Shown here in pieces: positions 1-6,148 of a DNA stretch of 8,657 nt. Below the pieces are notes generated by a model. It made no database searches and was not told the DNA's origin. It worked only from the letters and a program-made list of their open reading frames with translations. This stretch comes from Legionella genomosp. 1 (lineage in GTDB: Bacteria; Pseudomonadota; Gammaproteobacteria; Legionellales; Legionellaceae), in NCBI GenBank assembly GCA_945889365.1, contig CAMDBQ010000050.1, positions 1 to 8,657 of the forward strand, read 5' to 3'. Position numbers and translations under genes: made by a program. Within the stretch, counting starts at the first letter, position 1. Every line of letters starts with the position of its first letter.

Positions 1-2
1 TT

Positions 3-725
3 CATAATCCTGCTACAAATCAGAATGATTATTCTGTATATTGCGCACGAAACGCCGAATCTCAGTTTGAAAAGTTAAGCCCAGCACCGCCACAGTTACT
101 TTGTGCTGAAAATCGAGGATATTATTATCTGGAACTAAATGAATCCAGTATTACCAAAAAATCTGCGCGAAAAAGTACCGGAAATCAATTCGTAGGAATC
201 GTCCCAGCTGATGTTCAAGAATATAGTTTTACAAACGACACTTTTGTAGAATCCACTGGGGTTTCAAACACAACGCGTGATCAAAGAACCTATAGCGTTT
301 CGAATAATATACTAAATGAATATTTCAAAAAAGATCTTACGGTCTTTAATCTGCAACTTAAAAAAATTTCATGCAATGAATTTCGTGAAGAAAGCTTATA
401 TAGTAAATATCAAGATCAGTTTGAATCTCAAGGATTTTATGAGTTTTGGCACACTTTACGTAAATCACATGCTGCACACAGCAAATCTGCTGATTTTGAT
501 CAAAAACTACAGTCTTTACAGGCTCCATATCCAGGATTTTTCATGGATTTTTGGCAAAAAATATGTGAAATCGTATTGAGTTTATTAGGCTATGAAGTAC
601 TAAATTTTCATGGATTTAAATCTGAATTAGCAGCATCAGAGAAATATCGGGGATTGTTTGAAAGTAACTCAACTCATCATCCAGAACAAGAACGTTTAAA
701 TAATACAGTTACGCCCAATTTTTAA
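3..725 (+). CDS. C-terminal 240 residues of an unrecognised protein (5' end outside window)
   Basis: An uninterrupted frame runs from the window edge to a TAA at 723-725, so this is the 3' part of a longer gene whose start lies upstream. I do not recognise the family. The fragment is mostly polar and rich in Ser, Asn, Gln, Lys and Glu. Aromatic-rich patches occur around residues 144-150 (FYEFWH) and 176-185 (YPGFFMDFWQ), followed by one short hydrophobic stretch at about residues 187-201 (ICEIVLSLLGYEVL), too short and too charged on both sides to be a confident membrane segment. There are three Cys in the first 125 residues and one more at residue 188. The tail is polar (HHPEQERLNNTVTPNF). 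The gene is visibly more AT-rich than the core genes to the right and stands alone, which suggests accessory DNA. In a Legionella-like host it could be a secreted effector, but nothing seen proves this. Confidence 0.75.
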   Translation, partial: HNPATNQNDYSVYCARNAESQFEKLSPAPPQLLCAENRGYYYLELNESSITKKSARKSTGNQFVGIVPADVQEYSFTNDTFVESTGVSNTTRDQRTYSVSNNILNEYFKKDLTVFNLQLKKISCNEFREESLYSKYQDQFESQGFYEFWHTLRKSHAAHSKSADFDQKLQSLQAPYPGFFMDFWQKICEIVLSLLGYEVLNFHGFKSELAASEKYRGLFESNSTHHPEQERLNNTVTPNF

Positions 726-733
726 TAATAGCA

Positions 734-768
734 GCTCTGAAGCGATAGACTTCAGACGACTTCAGAGC
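734..768. repeat. Hairpin with two alternative stems after the first gene
   Basis: Perfect 9-bp inverted arms GCTCTGAAG (734-742) and CTTCAGAGC (760-768) enclose a 17-nt loop. The loop contains a second CTTCAG copy (750-755) that can pair with CTGAAG (737-742), because the octamer GACTTCAG occurs twice (748-755 and 758-765). It starts 9 bp past the stop of the first gene, where a transcript end would be expected, but no T tract follows. It is therefore at best a weak or factor-dependent terminator or 3'-end stabiliser. Confidence 0.5.
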
Positions 769-780
769 AGTTTGAGAAGA

Positions 781-806
781 TAAGAAAGTGCCTACAGCGT
801 CGGCAC
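781..806 (-). terminator. Possible weak intrinsic terminator for the minus-strand remnant
   Basis: Read on the minus strand, a GTGCC/GGCAC stem (788-806, 9-nt loop) is followed directly by the U-rich tail TTTCTTA (787-781). It lies about 30 bp downstream of the stop codon of the minus-strand reading frame, the right place for its terminator. The stem is only 5 bp and the tail has a C interruption, so this call is tentative. Confidence 0.3.
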
Positions 807-837
807 AAGCTGGTGTAATTTTTATGGTTCTCAATAA

Positions 838-1152
838 TTAAATGTAAGCAATCACCGTTCTCCAATTTTGGTCCCAATCATTGCTGGCAATAGCTGCCCT
901 AATTTGCAAGATAGGATCTAATCCTAAATCTGAAACTAATATATCTTCCTCTACTTGCTGTAATTTAGACAGCGATTCGCCCACCTCTTCTGATGTGGTA
1001 TGTATTTTTCCATGATTATTTATTCGACGTTTTTTGCTTGAAAATCGATTAATAAAGTTTTCACTGTCGCGATAAATATACTGAGCGCCAAGCTCAGAGT
1101 GGAGCTTTAACAGTTCACCAGATACCGATATTTTGAATTTTGTTTTTAATGA
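838..1152 (-). pseudogene. 5'-truncated remnant of an unrecognised gene, convergent with the first gene
   Basis: On the minus strand an open frame of 104 codons runs from just inside a TAA at 1155-1153 to a TAA at 840-838. It contains no ATG at all. The only common alternative starts are a GTG at about codon 58 and a TTG further on, so a normal gene start is missing. The translation looks protein-like, not random: one segment includes GELLKLHSELGAQYIYRDSE, another QVEEDILVSDLGLDPILQ, and it ends NWRTVIAYI, with mixed charged and hydrophobic spacing suggesting a helical domain. I do not recognise the family. The frame runs out where the fic promoter and operators begin (about 1147), as if the 5' part was removed when the fic unit arrived or by a deletion. 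Real coding ancestry is likely, present function is doubtful. Confidence 0.5.
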
Positions 1153-1179
1153 TTAATAAAACATGTGTTTATTAATCAT
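1149..1179. promoter_or_regulatory. Upstream palindromic operator of the Fic gene
   Basis: Perfect 12-bp arms ATGATTAATAAA (1149-1160) and TTTATTAATCAT (1168-1179) are separated by 7 bp. The unit is 31 bp long and covers the -35 area of the fic promoter. A second unit of the same length and arm sequence lies 45 bp downstream. Two matched palindromes over a promoter are typical of a dimeric repressor site; which protein binds is not shown. Confidence 0.6.
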
Positions 1180-1186
1180 ATTTAAG

Positions 1187-1195
1187 TGATATAAT
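1187..1195 (+). promoter_or_regulatory. Extended -10 promoter of the Fic gene
   Basis: TGATATAAT at 1187-1195 is a perfect extended -10 element (TGN followed by consensus TATAAT). No good -35 hexamer is seen at 16-18 bp upstream (only TTTATT or TGTTTA), which an extended -10 promoter can tolerate. The predicted start at about 1202 leaves a leader of about 20 nt, with AAGG at 1210-1213 as ribosome binding site. The element lies between and partly within the two palindromic units, so repressor binding would block it. Confidence 0.65.
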
Positions 1196-1224
1196 GATTA
1201 ATAAAAAATAAGGTTATTAATCAT
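1194..1224. promoter_or_regulatory. Downstream palindromic operator overlapping the fic start codon
   Basis: ATGATTAATAAA (1194-1205) and TTATTAATCAT (1214-1224) form a second 31-bp unit, identical in arm sequence and geometry to the upstream one except for one base at 1213. That base is part of the AAGG ribosome binding site, so the single deviation may be due to selection for translation. The unit spans the end of the -10, the transcription start, the ribosome binding site and the first two bases of the ATG. Confidence 0.6.
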
Positions 1225-2368
1225 GGCTTGGAGCTGGCAATTAAAGAATTGGCCGAATTTTACGTGGAATAAAGACAAACTAGAAAAATATGAGCACGAA
1301 TTTATTTTAAATGCTGGTGTTATTATTGGTTCGTCTGAGCACATTTCAACTGAAGATAAACAGGAATTATTTGTACAGTTGTTATCTTCTGAGGCAGTGG
1401 ACACTTCTTTAATAGAGGGCGAGCATTTAAATCGAGATAGTGTTCAGTCCTCTATTAAAAAGGAGCTAGGGTTGTCAGTAGATGTAACAAAAGCGACGCC
1501 TGCTGAGAAAAATATTGCAATGATGATGGTTGATTTATACGGCAAAATTGATGAGCCCTTGACACATGAAAGCTTATTTCATTGGCATAAGTTATTAATG
1601 AGGCATGATCATCGTATAGAGGTGGTTGGCGCATATCGATCGCATGAAGAACCAATGGAAATTGTATCTGGCCCTGATTATGCGAAGAAAGTTCATTTTG
1701 TAGCACCACCATCAAAAACTGTGCCAGATGAAATGAGTCGGCTTATAAAGTGGCTTGAAGATACATCGCCCAATGGAAATAGTCCACTACCTTCACTAAC
1801 GAGAGCGGGTATTGCTCATTTATGGTTTGAAAGCATTCATCCATTTGAAGATGGGAATGGCCGTATAGGTCGGGGCGTAGCAGAGAAAATTTTGTCTCAG
1901 GGTTATTCGAATGCAATGATGACCGTATTGTCTAAGACATTATTACAAAAGAGAAAGGAATATTATGACCATTTAGGGAGGGCAAGTATCACACTGGACA
2001 TAAATGATTGGTTATCGTGGTTTGCTGGAATTGTTCTTGAAGCACAACAAAACACTAATTTATGGGTTCATTGGATCATTGAGAAGGCAAGCTTTATGCT
2101 CAAGGCTCAAAGTCAAGTTAATGAGCGCCAAGAAAAGGTATTGCTTCGTTTGTTTCGATCAGGGCCTGAAGGGTTTGCTGGTGGTTTGAGTGCAAAAAAT
2201 TATATGAGTATTACAGGGGCTAAGATTGCCACTACCACAAGAGATTTAAGAGATTTGGTTGAGAGTAATTTGCTCACCAAAACAGGTGAGCGCAAATCAA
2301 CCCGATACTATTTGAAGATCAATATACCAAGCGAACCGGGTTATCAAGCAATTTTAAAGGGGGATTAA
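1223..2368 (+). CDS. Fic family protein AMPylase, class II (DUF4172-Fic-winged helix)
   Basis: Fic enzymes transfer AMP from ATP to a hydroxyl side chain of a target protein. This 381-residue protein has the architecture of stand-alone bacterial Fic proteins: an N-terminal DUF4172-type region (WSWQLKNWPNFTW, residues 3-15), the Fic core with the full catalytic motif HPFEDGNGRIGR (206-217, catalytic His206), and a C-terminal winged-helix-like region (about 298-366). Residues 61-66 (TSLIEG) fit the inhibitory motif (S/T)xxxE(G/N). As it lies upstream of the core, this is a class II enzyme held off by its own N-terminal helix, with Glu65 predicted to clash with ATP binding. The segment around residues 138-163 would form the target-binding flap. 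The ATG at 1223 is chosen from AAGG nine bases upstream and the matching promoter. It stands alone, with no separate antitoxin gene seen, and is AT-rich like other accessory genes here. The winged helix could bind the operators at its own promoter. The target is unknown. Confidence 0.93.
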   Translation: MAWSWQLKNWPNFTWNKDKLEKYEHEFILNAGVIIGSSEHISTEDKQELFVQLLSSEAVDTSLIEGEHLNRDSVQSSIKKELGLSVDVTKATPAEKNIAMMMVDLYGKIDEPLTHESLFHWHKLLMRHDHRIEVVGAYRSHEEPMEIVSGPDYAKKVHFVAPPSKTVPDEMSRLIKWLEDTSPNGNSPLPSLTRAGIAHLWFESIHPFEDGNGRIGRGVAEKILSQGYSNAMMTVLSKTLLQKRKEYYDHLGRASITLDINDWLSWFAGIVLEAQQNTNLWVHWIIEKASFMLKAQSQVNERQEKVLLRLFRSGPEGFAGGLSAKNYMSITGAKIATTTRDLRDLVESNLLTKTGERKSTRYYLKINIPSEPGYQAILKGD

Positions 2369-2429
2369 AATCAATATGCAACTATAAAACATGGGAGCGT
2401 AATTCCTATGGTTGGTGCTGGAATAAAAC

Positions 2430-2516
2430 TGATTGGATCCACGGCTGTTGCATTAAAATTTGATCAACCTGCTGTAGGTTGATCAAATTTTAATGCGACA
2501 GCCGTGTGATTGGATC
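2430..2516. mobile_element. 67-bp palindromic miniature element with 10-bp flanking direct repeats
   Basis: Bases 2440-2470 and 2476-2506 are inverted repeats of 31 bp that differ at one position (a G:T wobble, 2449/2497) around a 5-nt loop GCTGT. Directly outside the arms lies the same 10-mer TGATTGGATC, at 2430-2439 and 2507-2516. Exact direct repeats abutting perfect terminal inverted repeats are the signature of transposition with target-site duplication. The element is almost nothing but its two ends, so it could only move with a transposase supplied elsewhere. The left 10-mer belongs to the older degenerate repeat, so this insertion is the younger event. As RNA it would fold into a very stable rod 71 nt after the fic stop, possibly protecting the 3' end. 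No T tract follows, so it is not a standard terminator. Confidence 0.7.
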
Positions 2517-2523
2517 ACATCAC

Positions 2524-2537
2524 TATATACGTATATA
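2524..2537. repeat. 14-bp AT-rich palindrome
   Basis: TATATACGTATATA is a perfect 14-bp palindrome in the intergenic stretch upstream of mnmG. It may be a binding site or only an easily melted AT-rich stretch. Apart from this, the palindrome at 2665-2676 and the right arm of the degenerate repeat, I see nothing interpretable between 2517 and 2690. Confidence 0.3.
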
Positions 2538-2664
2538 AAATTTTAAAGCAATAATAAGAAAAGCCTATATTGCAGCTGATCCAAAAATATAATATCTTCA
2601 AGAAGGACTTTAAAACCCAACCAATTTTATTACACTACCAACCATAGAAATTACAACCCCAAAT

Positions 2665-2676
2665 TATTACGTAATA
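2665..2676. promoter_or_regulatory. 12-bp palindrome just upstream of the mnmG promoter
   Basis: TATTACGTAATA is a perfect dyad ending 17 bp before the -35 hexamer of mnmG, where activators commonly bind. No regulator can be assigned. Confidence 0.3.
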
Positions 2677-2693
2677 CAATACATTTCCACCTG

Positions 2694-2722
2694 TTGGTTC
2701 CTCGCTAAAAAAAGTGTATAAT
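2694..2722 (+). promoter_or_regulatory. Sigma-70-type promoter of mnmG
   Basis: TTGGTT (2694-2699) and a perfect TATAAT (2717-2722) are separated by 17 bp, the optimal spacing. The predicted start near 2729 gives a leader of about 24 nt to the ATG at 2753. It is the only clear promoter seen ahead of the mnmG-rsmG-parA run, so it probably drives at least these genes. Confidence 0.7.
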
Positions 2723-2752
2723 TGCTCTTTTTATTGCCTAATTAAGTCCATT

Positions 2753-4627
2753 ATGAATCTCGATAAACATTATGATGTGATTGTCGTCGGTGGTGGTCAT
2801 GCCGGTACGGAAGCCGCTCTGGCGGCAGCCCGCATGGGATCACAAACCTTGCTACTCACGCACAACATGGATCTGCTGGGGCAAATGTCCTGCAATCCCG
2901 CCATTGGTGGGATTGGCAAAGGCCATCTGGTGAAAGAAATTGACGCGTTGGATGGCGCCATGGCCCTTGCGGCTGATCAGGCGGGCATCCAATTTCGTAT
3001 ACTCAATGGCTCAAAAGGTCCCGCTGTACGCGCTACTCGTGCGCAAGCTGATCGCGTGCTGTATCGCCGCGCTATTCGTCAGCTATTGCAGTCACAACCC
3101 AACTTGACCTTATTTCAACAAGCCGTTGATGACGTGCTCATGGACGGTGATCGCGTAACTGGTGTCCTGACTCAAATGGGACTGGTCTTTCGAGCCAACA
3201 CCGTCGTCTTAACCGTCGGCACCTTTTTGGGCGGCAAGATTCATGTCGGCATGAACCAATATGCCGGTGGACGAGCAGGTGATCCACCAGCGATTGCACT
3301 GGCTGCTCGCTTGCGCGAAATGAATTTACCGGTAGGGCGCCTGAAAACAGGAACACCTCCGCGGATTGATGGTCGCTCTTTGGATTACAGTCAAATGTCT
3401 GTGCAACCCGGCGATACACCGCTGCCAGTTTTTTCCTATTTAGGCAACATCAAGCAGCATCCTCAACAAGTGCCGTGCTTTATCTCCCACACCACCGAAA
3501 AAACCCATGCGATCATACGGCAAAATCTGCACCAATCTCCGATGTATGCAGGGGTGATTGAAGGTGTAGGGCCGCGATACTGTCCATCCATTGAAGACAA
3601 AGTCGTGCGATTTGCGGATAAATTATCTCACCAGATTTTTGTAGAGCCCGAAGGGCTGACAACCAATGAAATGTACCCCAACGGCATTTCAACCAGCTTG
3701 CCATTTGATGTGCAGGTACAATTTGTACGTACCCTCAAAGGCTTTGAAAATGCGCACATCACGCGCCCTGGCTATGCCATTGAATATGATTATTTTGATC
3801 CCCGTGGTCTAACCCCTTATTTGCAAACCAAACCCTTTGCCAACCTGTTTTTCGCAGGCCAAATCAATGGTACTACAGGCTATGAAGAAGCGGCAGCGCA
3901 AGGCTTGATTGCAGGCATGAATGCTGCGTTATTCAGCAAAGAGCAACCCTTGTGGAGCCCGCGTCGCGATGAAGCCTACATGGGCGTACTGATTGATGAT
4001 TTAATCACCTGCGGTACGCAAGAACCTTATCGTATGTTTACCTCGCGTGCTGAATACCGTTTGTTGTTACGCGAAGACAATGCCGATTTACGCTTGACCG
4101 AAAAAGGCCGTGAGCTAGGTCTGGTTGGCGATGAACGCTGGCAAGCATTTTCCGAAAAGCGCGAATCATTGGAGAAAACCAACACATTGCTGAATAGCAC
4201 ATGGGTTCGTGTCGGCCACAATGAAGTCTTAAAAGATATCCTGGACACACCATTGCAACACGACTGCCGTGCCACCGATTTGCTCAAGCGGCCTGAAATA
4301 AGTTATAACCACTTGCAAGCCGTCGATGAGCTGGGCTTGCCCCCATTATCGAATGCAGTTGCCGAGCAAGTGGAGATCATCAGTAAATATGCGGGTTACA
4401 TTGAACGTCAGCAATCGGATATTGACCGTTTGCGTAAACATGAAAACACGCCGCTGCCTGACACGCTCAATTATTCCCAAGTTTCTGGCTTGTCCAATGA
4501 AGTTGTGCAGAAGCTAACCAAAATTAGACCTGTAACGCTAGCTCAAGCTGGCCGCATATCCGGAATAACACCTGCGGCATTATCTTTGCTAATGGTTCAC
4601 TTAAAAAAACAACGGTTACTCGCATGA
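2753..4627 (+). CDS. mnmG: tRNA uridine-5-carboxymethylaminomethyl modification enzyme MnmG (GidA)
   Basis: MnmG is the FAD-containing partner of the GTPase MnmE. The complex installs the (carboxymethyl)aminomethyl group on C5 of the wobble uridine U34 in a subset of cytoplasmic tRNAs, improving decoding accuracy. The protein has 624 residues (E. coli 629) and aligns throughout: Rossmann FAD motif VVGGGHAGTEAA (11-22), CNPAIGGIGKGHLVKE with Cys47, GGRAGDPP, Cys277 in RYCPSIEDK at the same number as the catalytic E. coli residue, and the C-terminal helical MnmE-contact region with QVSGLSNEV. An in-frame GTG at 2714 would add 13 residues but lies inside the promoter -10 region. The ATG at 2753 gives the family N-terminus (MNLDKHYDVIVVGGG). 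No strong ribosome binding site is seen. The stop TGA overlaps the rsmG start (ATGA). Base composition is clearly less AT-rich than the left end of the window, as expected for core genome. Confidence 0.97.
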   Translation: MNLDKHYDVIVVGGGHAGTEAALAAARMGSQTLLLTHNMDLLGQMSCNPAIGGIGKGHLVKEIDALDGAMALAADQAGIQFRILNGSKGPAVRATRAQADRVLYRRAIRQLLQSQPNLTLFQQAVDDVLMDGDRVTGVLTQMGLVFRANTVVLTVGTFLGGKIHVGMNQYAGGRAGDPPAIALAARLREMNLPVGRLKTGTPPRIDGRSLDYSQMSVQPGDTPLPVFSYLGNIKQHPQQVPCFISHTTEKTHAIIRQNLHQSPMYAGVIEGVGPRYCPSIEDKVVRFADKLSHQIFVEPEGLTTNEMYPNGISTSLPFDVQVQFVRTLKGFENAHITRPGYAIEYDYFDPRGLTPYLQTKPFANLFFAGQINGTTGYEEAAAQGLIAGMNAALFSKEQPLWSPRRDEAYMGVLIDDLITCGTQEPYRMFTSRAEYRLLLREDNADLRLTEKGRELGLVGDERWQAFSEKRESLEKTNTLLNSTWVRVGHNEVLKDILDTPLQHDCRATDLLKRPEISYNHLQAVDELGLPPLSNAVAEQVEIISKYAGYIERQQSDIDRLRKHENTPLPDTLNYSQVSGLSNEVVQKLTKIRPVTLAQAGRISGITPAALSLLMVHLKKQRLLA

Positions 4628-5259
4628 ATGATCATCGTCAAATCGAACGCGCGCTCTCAGAAGGCATGCAACGACTAGGGCTTGATTGTAAAGATGATGG
4701 ATTGCTTCATTACCTTGAGCTCTATCTCCAGTTATTGCATAAGTGGAATCAAGCTTATAATTTAACTGCTGTTCGTGATATGGATAGCATGGTAACGAAG
4801 CACATACTGGATAGTCTGGCCATTTTACCCTGGGTACAAGGCGTTCGCGTTTTGGATGTGGGCACAGGGCCAGGTCTTCCTGGTATCCCCCTTGCATTGG
4901 CCAACCCCGCATTACAAGTGGTCTTACTCGACAGCAATGGCAAAAAAATTCGCTTTTTGCAGGAAGTGAAGCGCGCACTGGACTTACATAACGTTGAGAT
5001 TGTTCAAACTCGCGTGGAAAACTATCACCCGGCATCGAGTTTTGATACAGTTACGAGCCGAGCATTCAGCGAGCTGCAACTCATGCTAAACTGCACGCAA
5101 CATTTGATTGCGCCAAACGGCATCTGGTTGGCCATGAAAGGCCGTCATCCGGAGGCAGAGCTGGTTGGGATTGACCGACCTTATCGAATTGAATCTTATA
5201 CAGTCGCCGGCATTGAAGGCGAGCGTTGCTGCGTTATTGTCGAAAACAAGGAGCTGTAA
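4624..5259 (+). CDS. rsmG: 16S rRNA (guanine-527-N7)-methyltransferase RsmG (GidB)
   Basis: RsmG methylates N7 of G527 in the 530 loop of 16S rRNA with S-adenosylmethionine; loss in other bacteria gives low-level streptomycin resistance. The protein has 211 residues (E. coli 207). The N-terminal helical part has LLHKWNQAYNLTAVRD (37-52) and HILDSL. The SAM-binding motif I is VLDVGTGPGLPGIPLA (76-91), followed by an acidic LLDSNGKKIRFL (101-112) for the adenosine ribose and the family SRAFSEL (145-151), ending with a Lys-containing MKGRHPE. The start overlaps the mnmG stop by 4 bases (ATGA) and has no good ribosome binding site of its own, so translation is probably coupled to mnmG. The mnmG-rsmG pair is a long-conserved operon. 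The last codons of this gene carry the ribosome binding site of parA. Confidence 0.97.
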   Translation: MNDHRQIERALSEGMQRLGLDCKDDGLLHYLELYLQLLHKWNQAYNLTAVRDMDSMVTKHILDSLAILPWVQGVRVLDVGTGPGLPGIPLALANPALQVVLLDSNGKKIRFLQEVKRALDLHNVEIVQTRVENYHPASSFDTVTSRAFSELQLMLNCTQHLIAPNGIWLAMKGRHPEAELVGIDRPYRIESYTVAGIEGERCCVIVENKEL

Positions 5260-5262
5260 ACC

Positions 5263-6048
5263 ATGGCAAAAATTATAGCCATCGCCAACCAGAAGGGCGG
5301 TGTTGGTAAAACTACAACGGCTATTAATCTGGCCGCATCTCTTGCGGCAAATCATCAGAATGTACTTCTGGTCGATCTTGATCCACAAGGCAACGCCACG
5401 ATGGGTTCTGGAGTGGATAAAAATACACTGGTGCATACATGCAATGACGTTTTACTTCACGATTGCACGGCAGAACAAGCCTGCTTAACCACAGCGAGCG
5501 GTTTTGACCTGATTCCTGGCAATGGCGATTTAACCGTTGCGGAAGTCAACTTAATGGAACGCGAGCACCGTGAAACGTTTTTATTTAAAGCCCTACAGCC
5601 CCTGCAAAGCCGGTATGATTTTATTTTAATTGATTGCCCGCCAGCACTGAATACACTGACGCTGAATGCCCTGGTGGCGGCGGATTCCGTATTGGTGCCC
5701 ATGCAGTGTGAATATTTTGCTTTGGAAGGCTTGGCTGCATTGTTATCAACTGTCGAACAAGTCCGTGCGTCAGTTAATCCGCGTTTACAGCTCGAAGGCG
5801 TGCTAAGAACCATGTATGATTCACGGAATCGATTGTGCTCTGATGTGTCGAAGCAACTACTAACTCACTTTAACAGTAAGGTTTATCGCACAGTCATTCC
5901 ACGTAATGTGCGCTTGGCTGAGGCTCCAAGCCATGGTATGCCGGCATTGCAATACGATAGAACATCATCTGGTGCATCAGCGTATATGATTTTGGCATCG
6001 GAAGTGCTAGGTAGACAGCCTGAAGTGGCGAAGGTAGCATTAACGTAA
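5263..6048 (+). CDS. parA: Chromosome partitioning ATPase ParA (Soj)
   Basis: ParA is a deviant-Walker ATPase that binds DNA as an ATP dimer; ParB-parS complexes stimulate ATP hydrolysis and follow the ParA gradient, pulling sister origins apart. The protein has 261 residues, the size of chromosomal Soj/ParA without the extra N-terminal DNA-binding domain of plasmid type Ia proteins. The deviant Walker A motif is KGGVGKTT (11-18, signature Lys11), Walker A' is LLVDLDPQGNAT, and Walker B is FILIDCPPALNTLT, then VLVPMQCEYFALEGL. Arg and Lys residues in the C-terminal part (TVIPRNVRLAEAPSHG) match the usual DNA-binding region. The ATG lies 3 bases after the rsmG stop, with strong AAGGAG at 5248-5253 nine bases upstream. 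It is followed by a 100-bp gap with a hairpin before parB. Confidence 0.97.
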   Translation: MAKIIAIANQKGGVGKTTTAINLAASLAANHQNVLLVDLDPQGNATMGSGVDKNTLVHTCNDVLLHDCTAEQACLTTASGFDLIPGNGDLTVAEVNLMEREHRETFLFKALQPLQSRYDFILIDCPPALNTLTLNALVAADSVLVPMQCEYFALEGLAALLSTVEQVRASVNPRLQLEGVLRTMYDSRNRLCSDVSKQLLTHFNSKVYRTVIPRNVRLAEAPSHGMPALQYDRTSSGASAYMILASEVLGRQPEVAKVALT

Positions 6049-6060
6049 ATAGAACACGAA

Positions 6061-6094
6061 GGGTGGGCACGTCGCTGCACTTCTTTGCCCACCC
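6061..6094. repeat. Hairpin between parA and parB
   Basis: Perfect 9-bp GC-rich arms GGGTGGGCA (6061-6069) and TGCCCACCC (6086-6094) enclose a 16-nt loop, starting 12 bp after the parA stop. No T tract follows, so it is unlikely to be a simple terminator. It resembles repetitive extragenic palindromes and could stabilise parA mRNA, allowing more ParA than ParB to be made. The other copies needed to prove a repeat family are not in this window. Confidence 0.55.
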
Positions 6095-6148
6095 GACAAA
6101 AACTAACGGTCGCGGCTCGGATTATGAACGTTTAAAGAGGTCTGTTAT

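Larger units (their letters stand above)
2401..2652. repeat. Degenerate inverted repeat pair flanking about 170 bp
   Basis: Bases 2401-2440 read on the plus strand match 2652-2613 read on the minus strand at 31 of 40 positions, sharing blocks such as CTATGGTTGGT and AATAAAA. Similarity fades on both sides. The arms enclose an AT-rich spacer and the 67-bp palindrome. This may be a decayed insertion-element remnant or two copies of a dispersed repeat in opposite orientation. No transposase-like reading frame lies between them. Confidence 0.5.

Noticed and set aside
316..579. 87-codon plus-strand frame beginning MNISKK
   Set aside because: It lies wholly inside the longer frame 3-725 in another phase, has no ribosome binding site, and the longer frame stays open over 240 codons.
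2391..2478. Short peptide frame starting MVGAGIKLIG after the fic gene
   Set aside because: About 24 codons that run into the palindrome, with no ribosome binding site; its match to the opposite-strand arm is better explained by the inverted repeat.
2714..2752. GTG at 2714 as the mnmG start, adding 13 residues
   Set aside because: The codon overlaps the region of the TATAAT -10 element and would lie upstream of the predicted transcript start. The ATG at 2753 gives the family N-terminus.
2369..2752. Chromosomal origin (oriC) next to mnmG
   Set aside because: The gap is AT-rich and mnmG is often beside oriC, but I found no cluster of TTATNCACA-type DnaA boxes. The AT-rich content is explained by repeats and a promoter.
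4616..5035. 139-codon minus-strand frame opposite rsmG
   Set aside because: It is antisense to a highly conserved gene, has no recognisable domain and no promoter or ribosome binding site. Other antisense frames in mnmG, parA, parB and diaA were dropped for the same reason.
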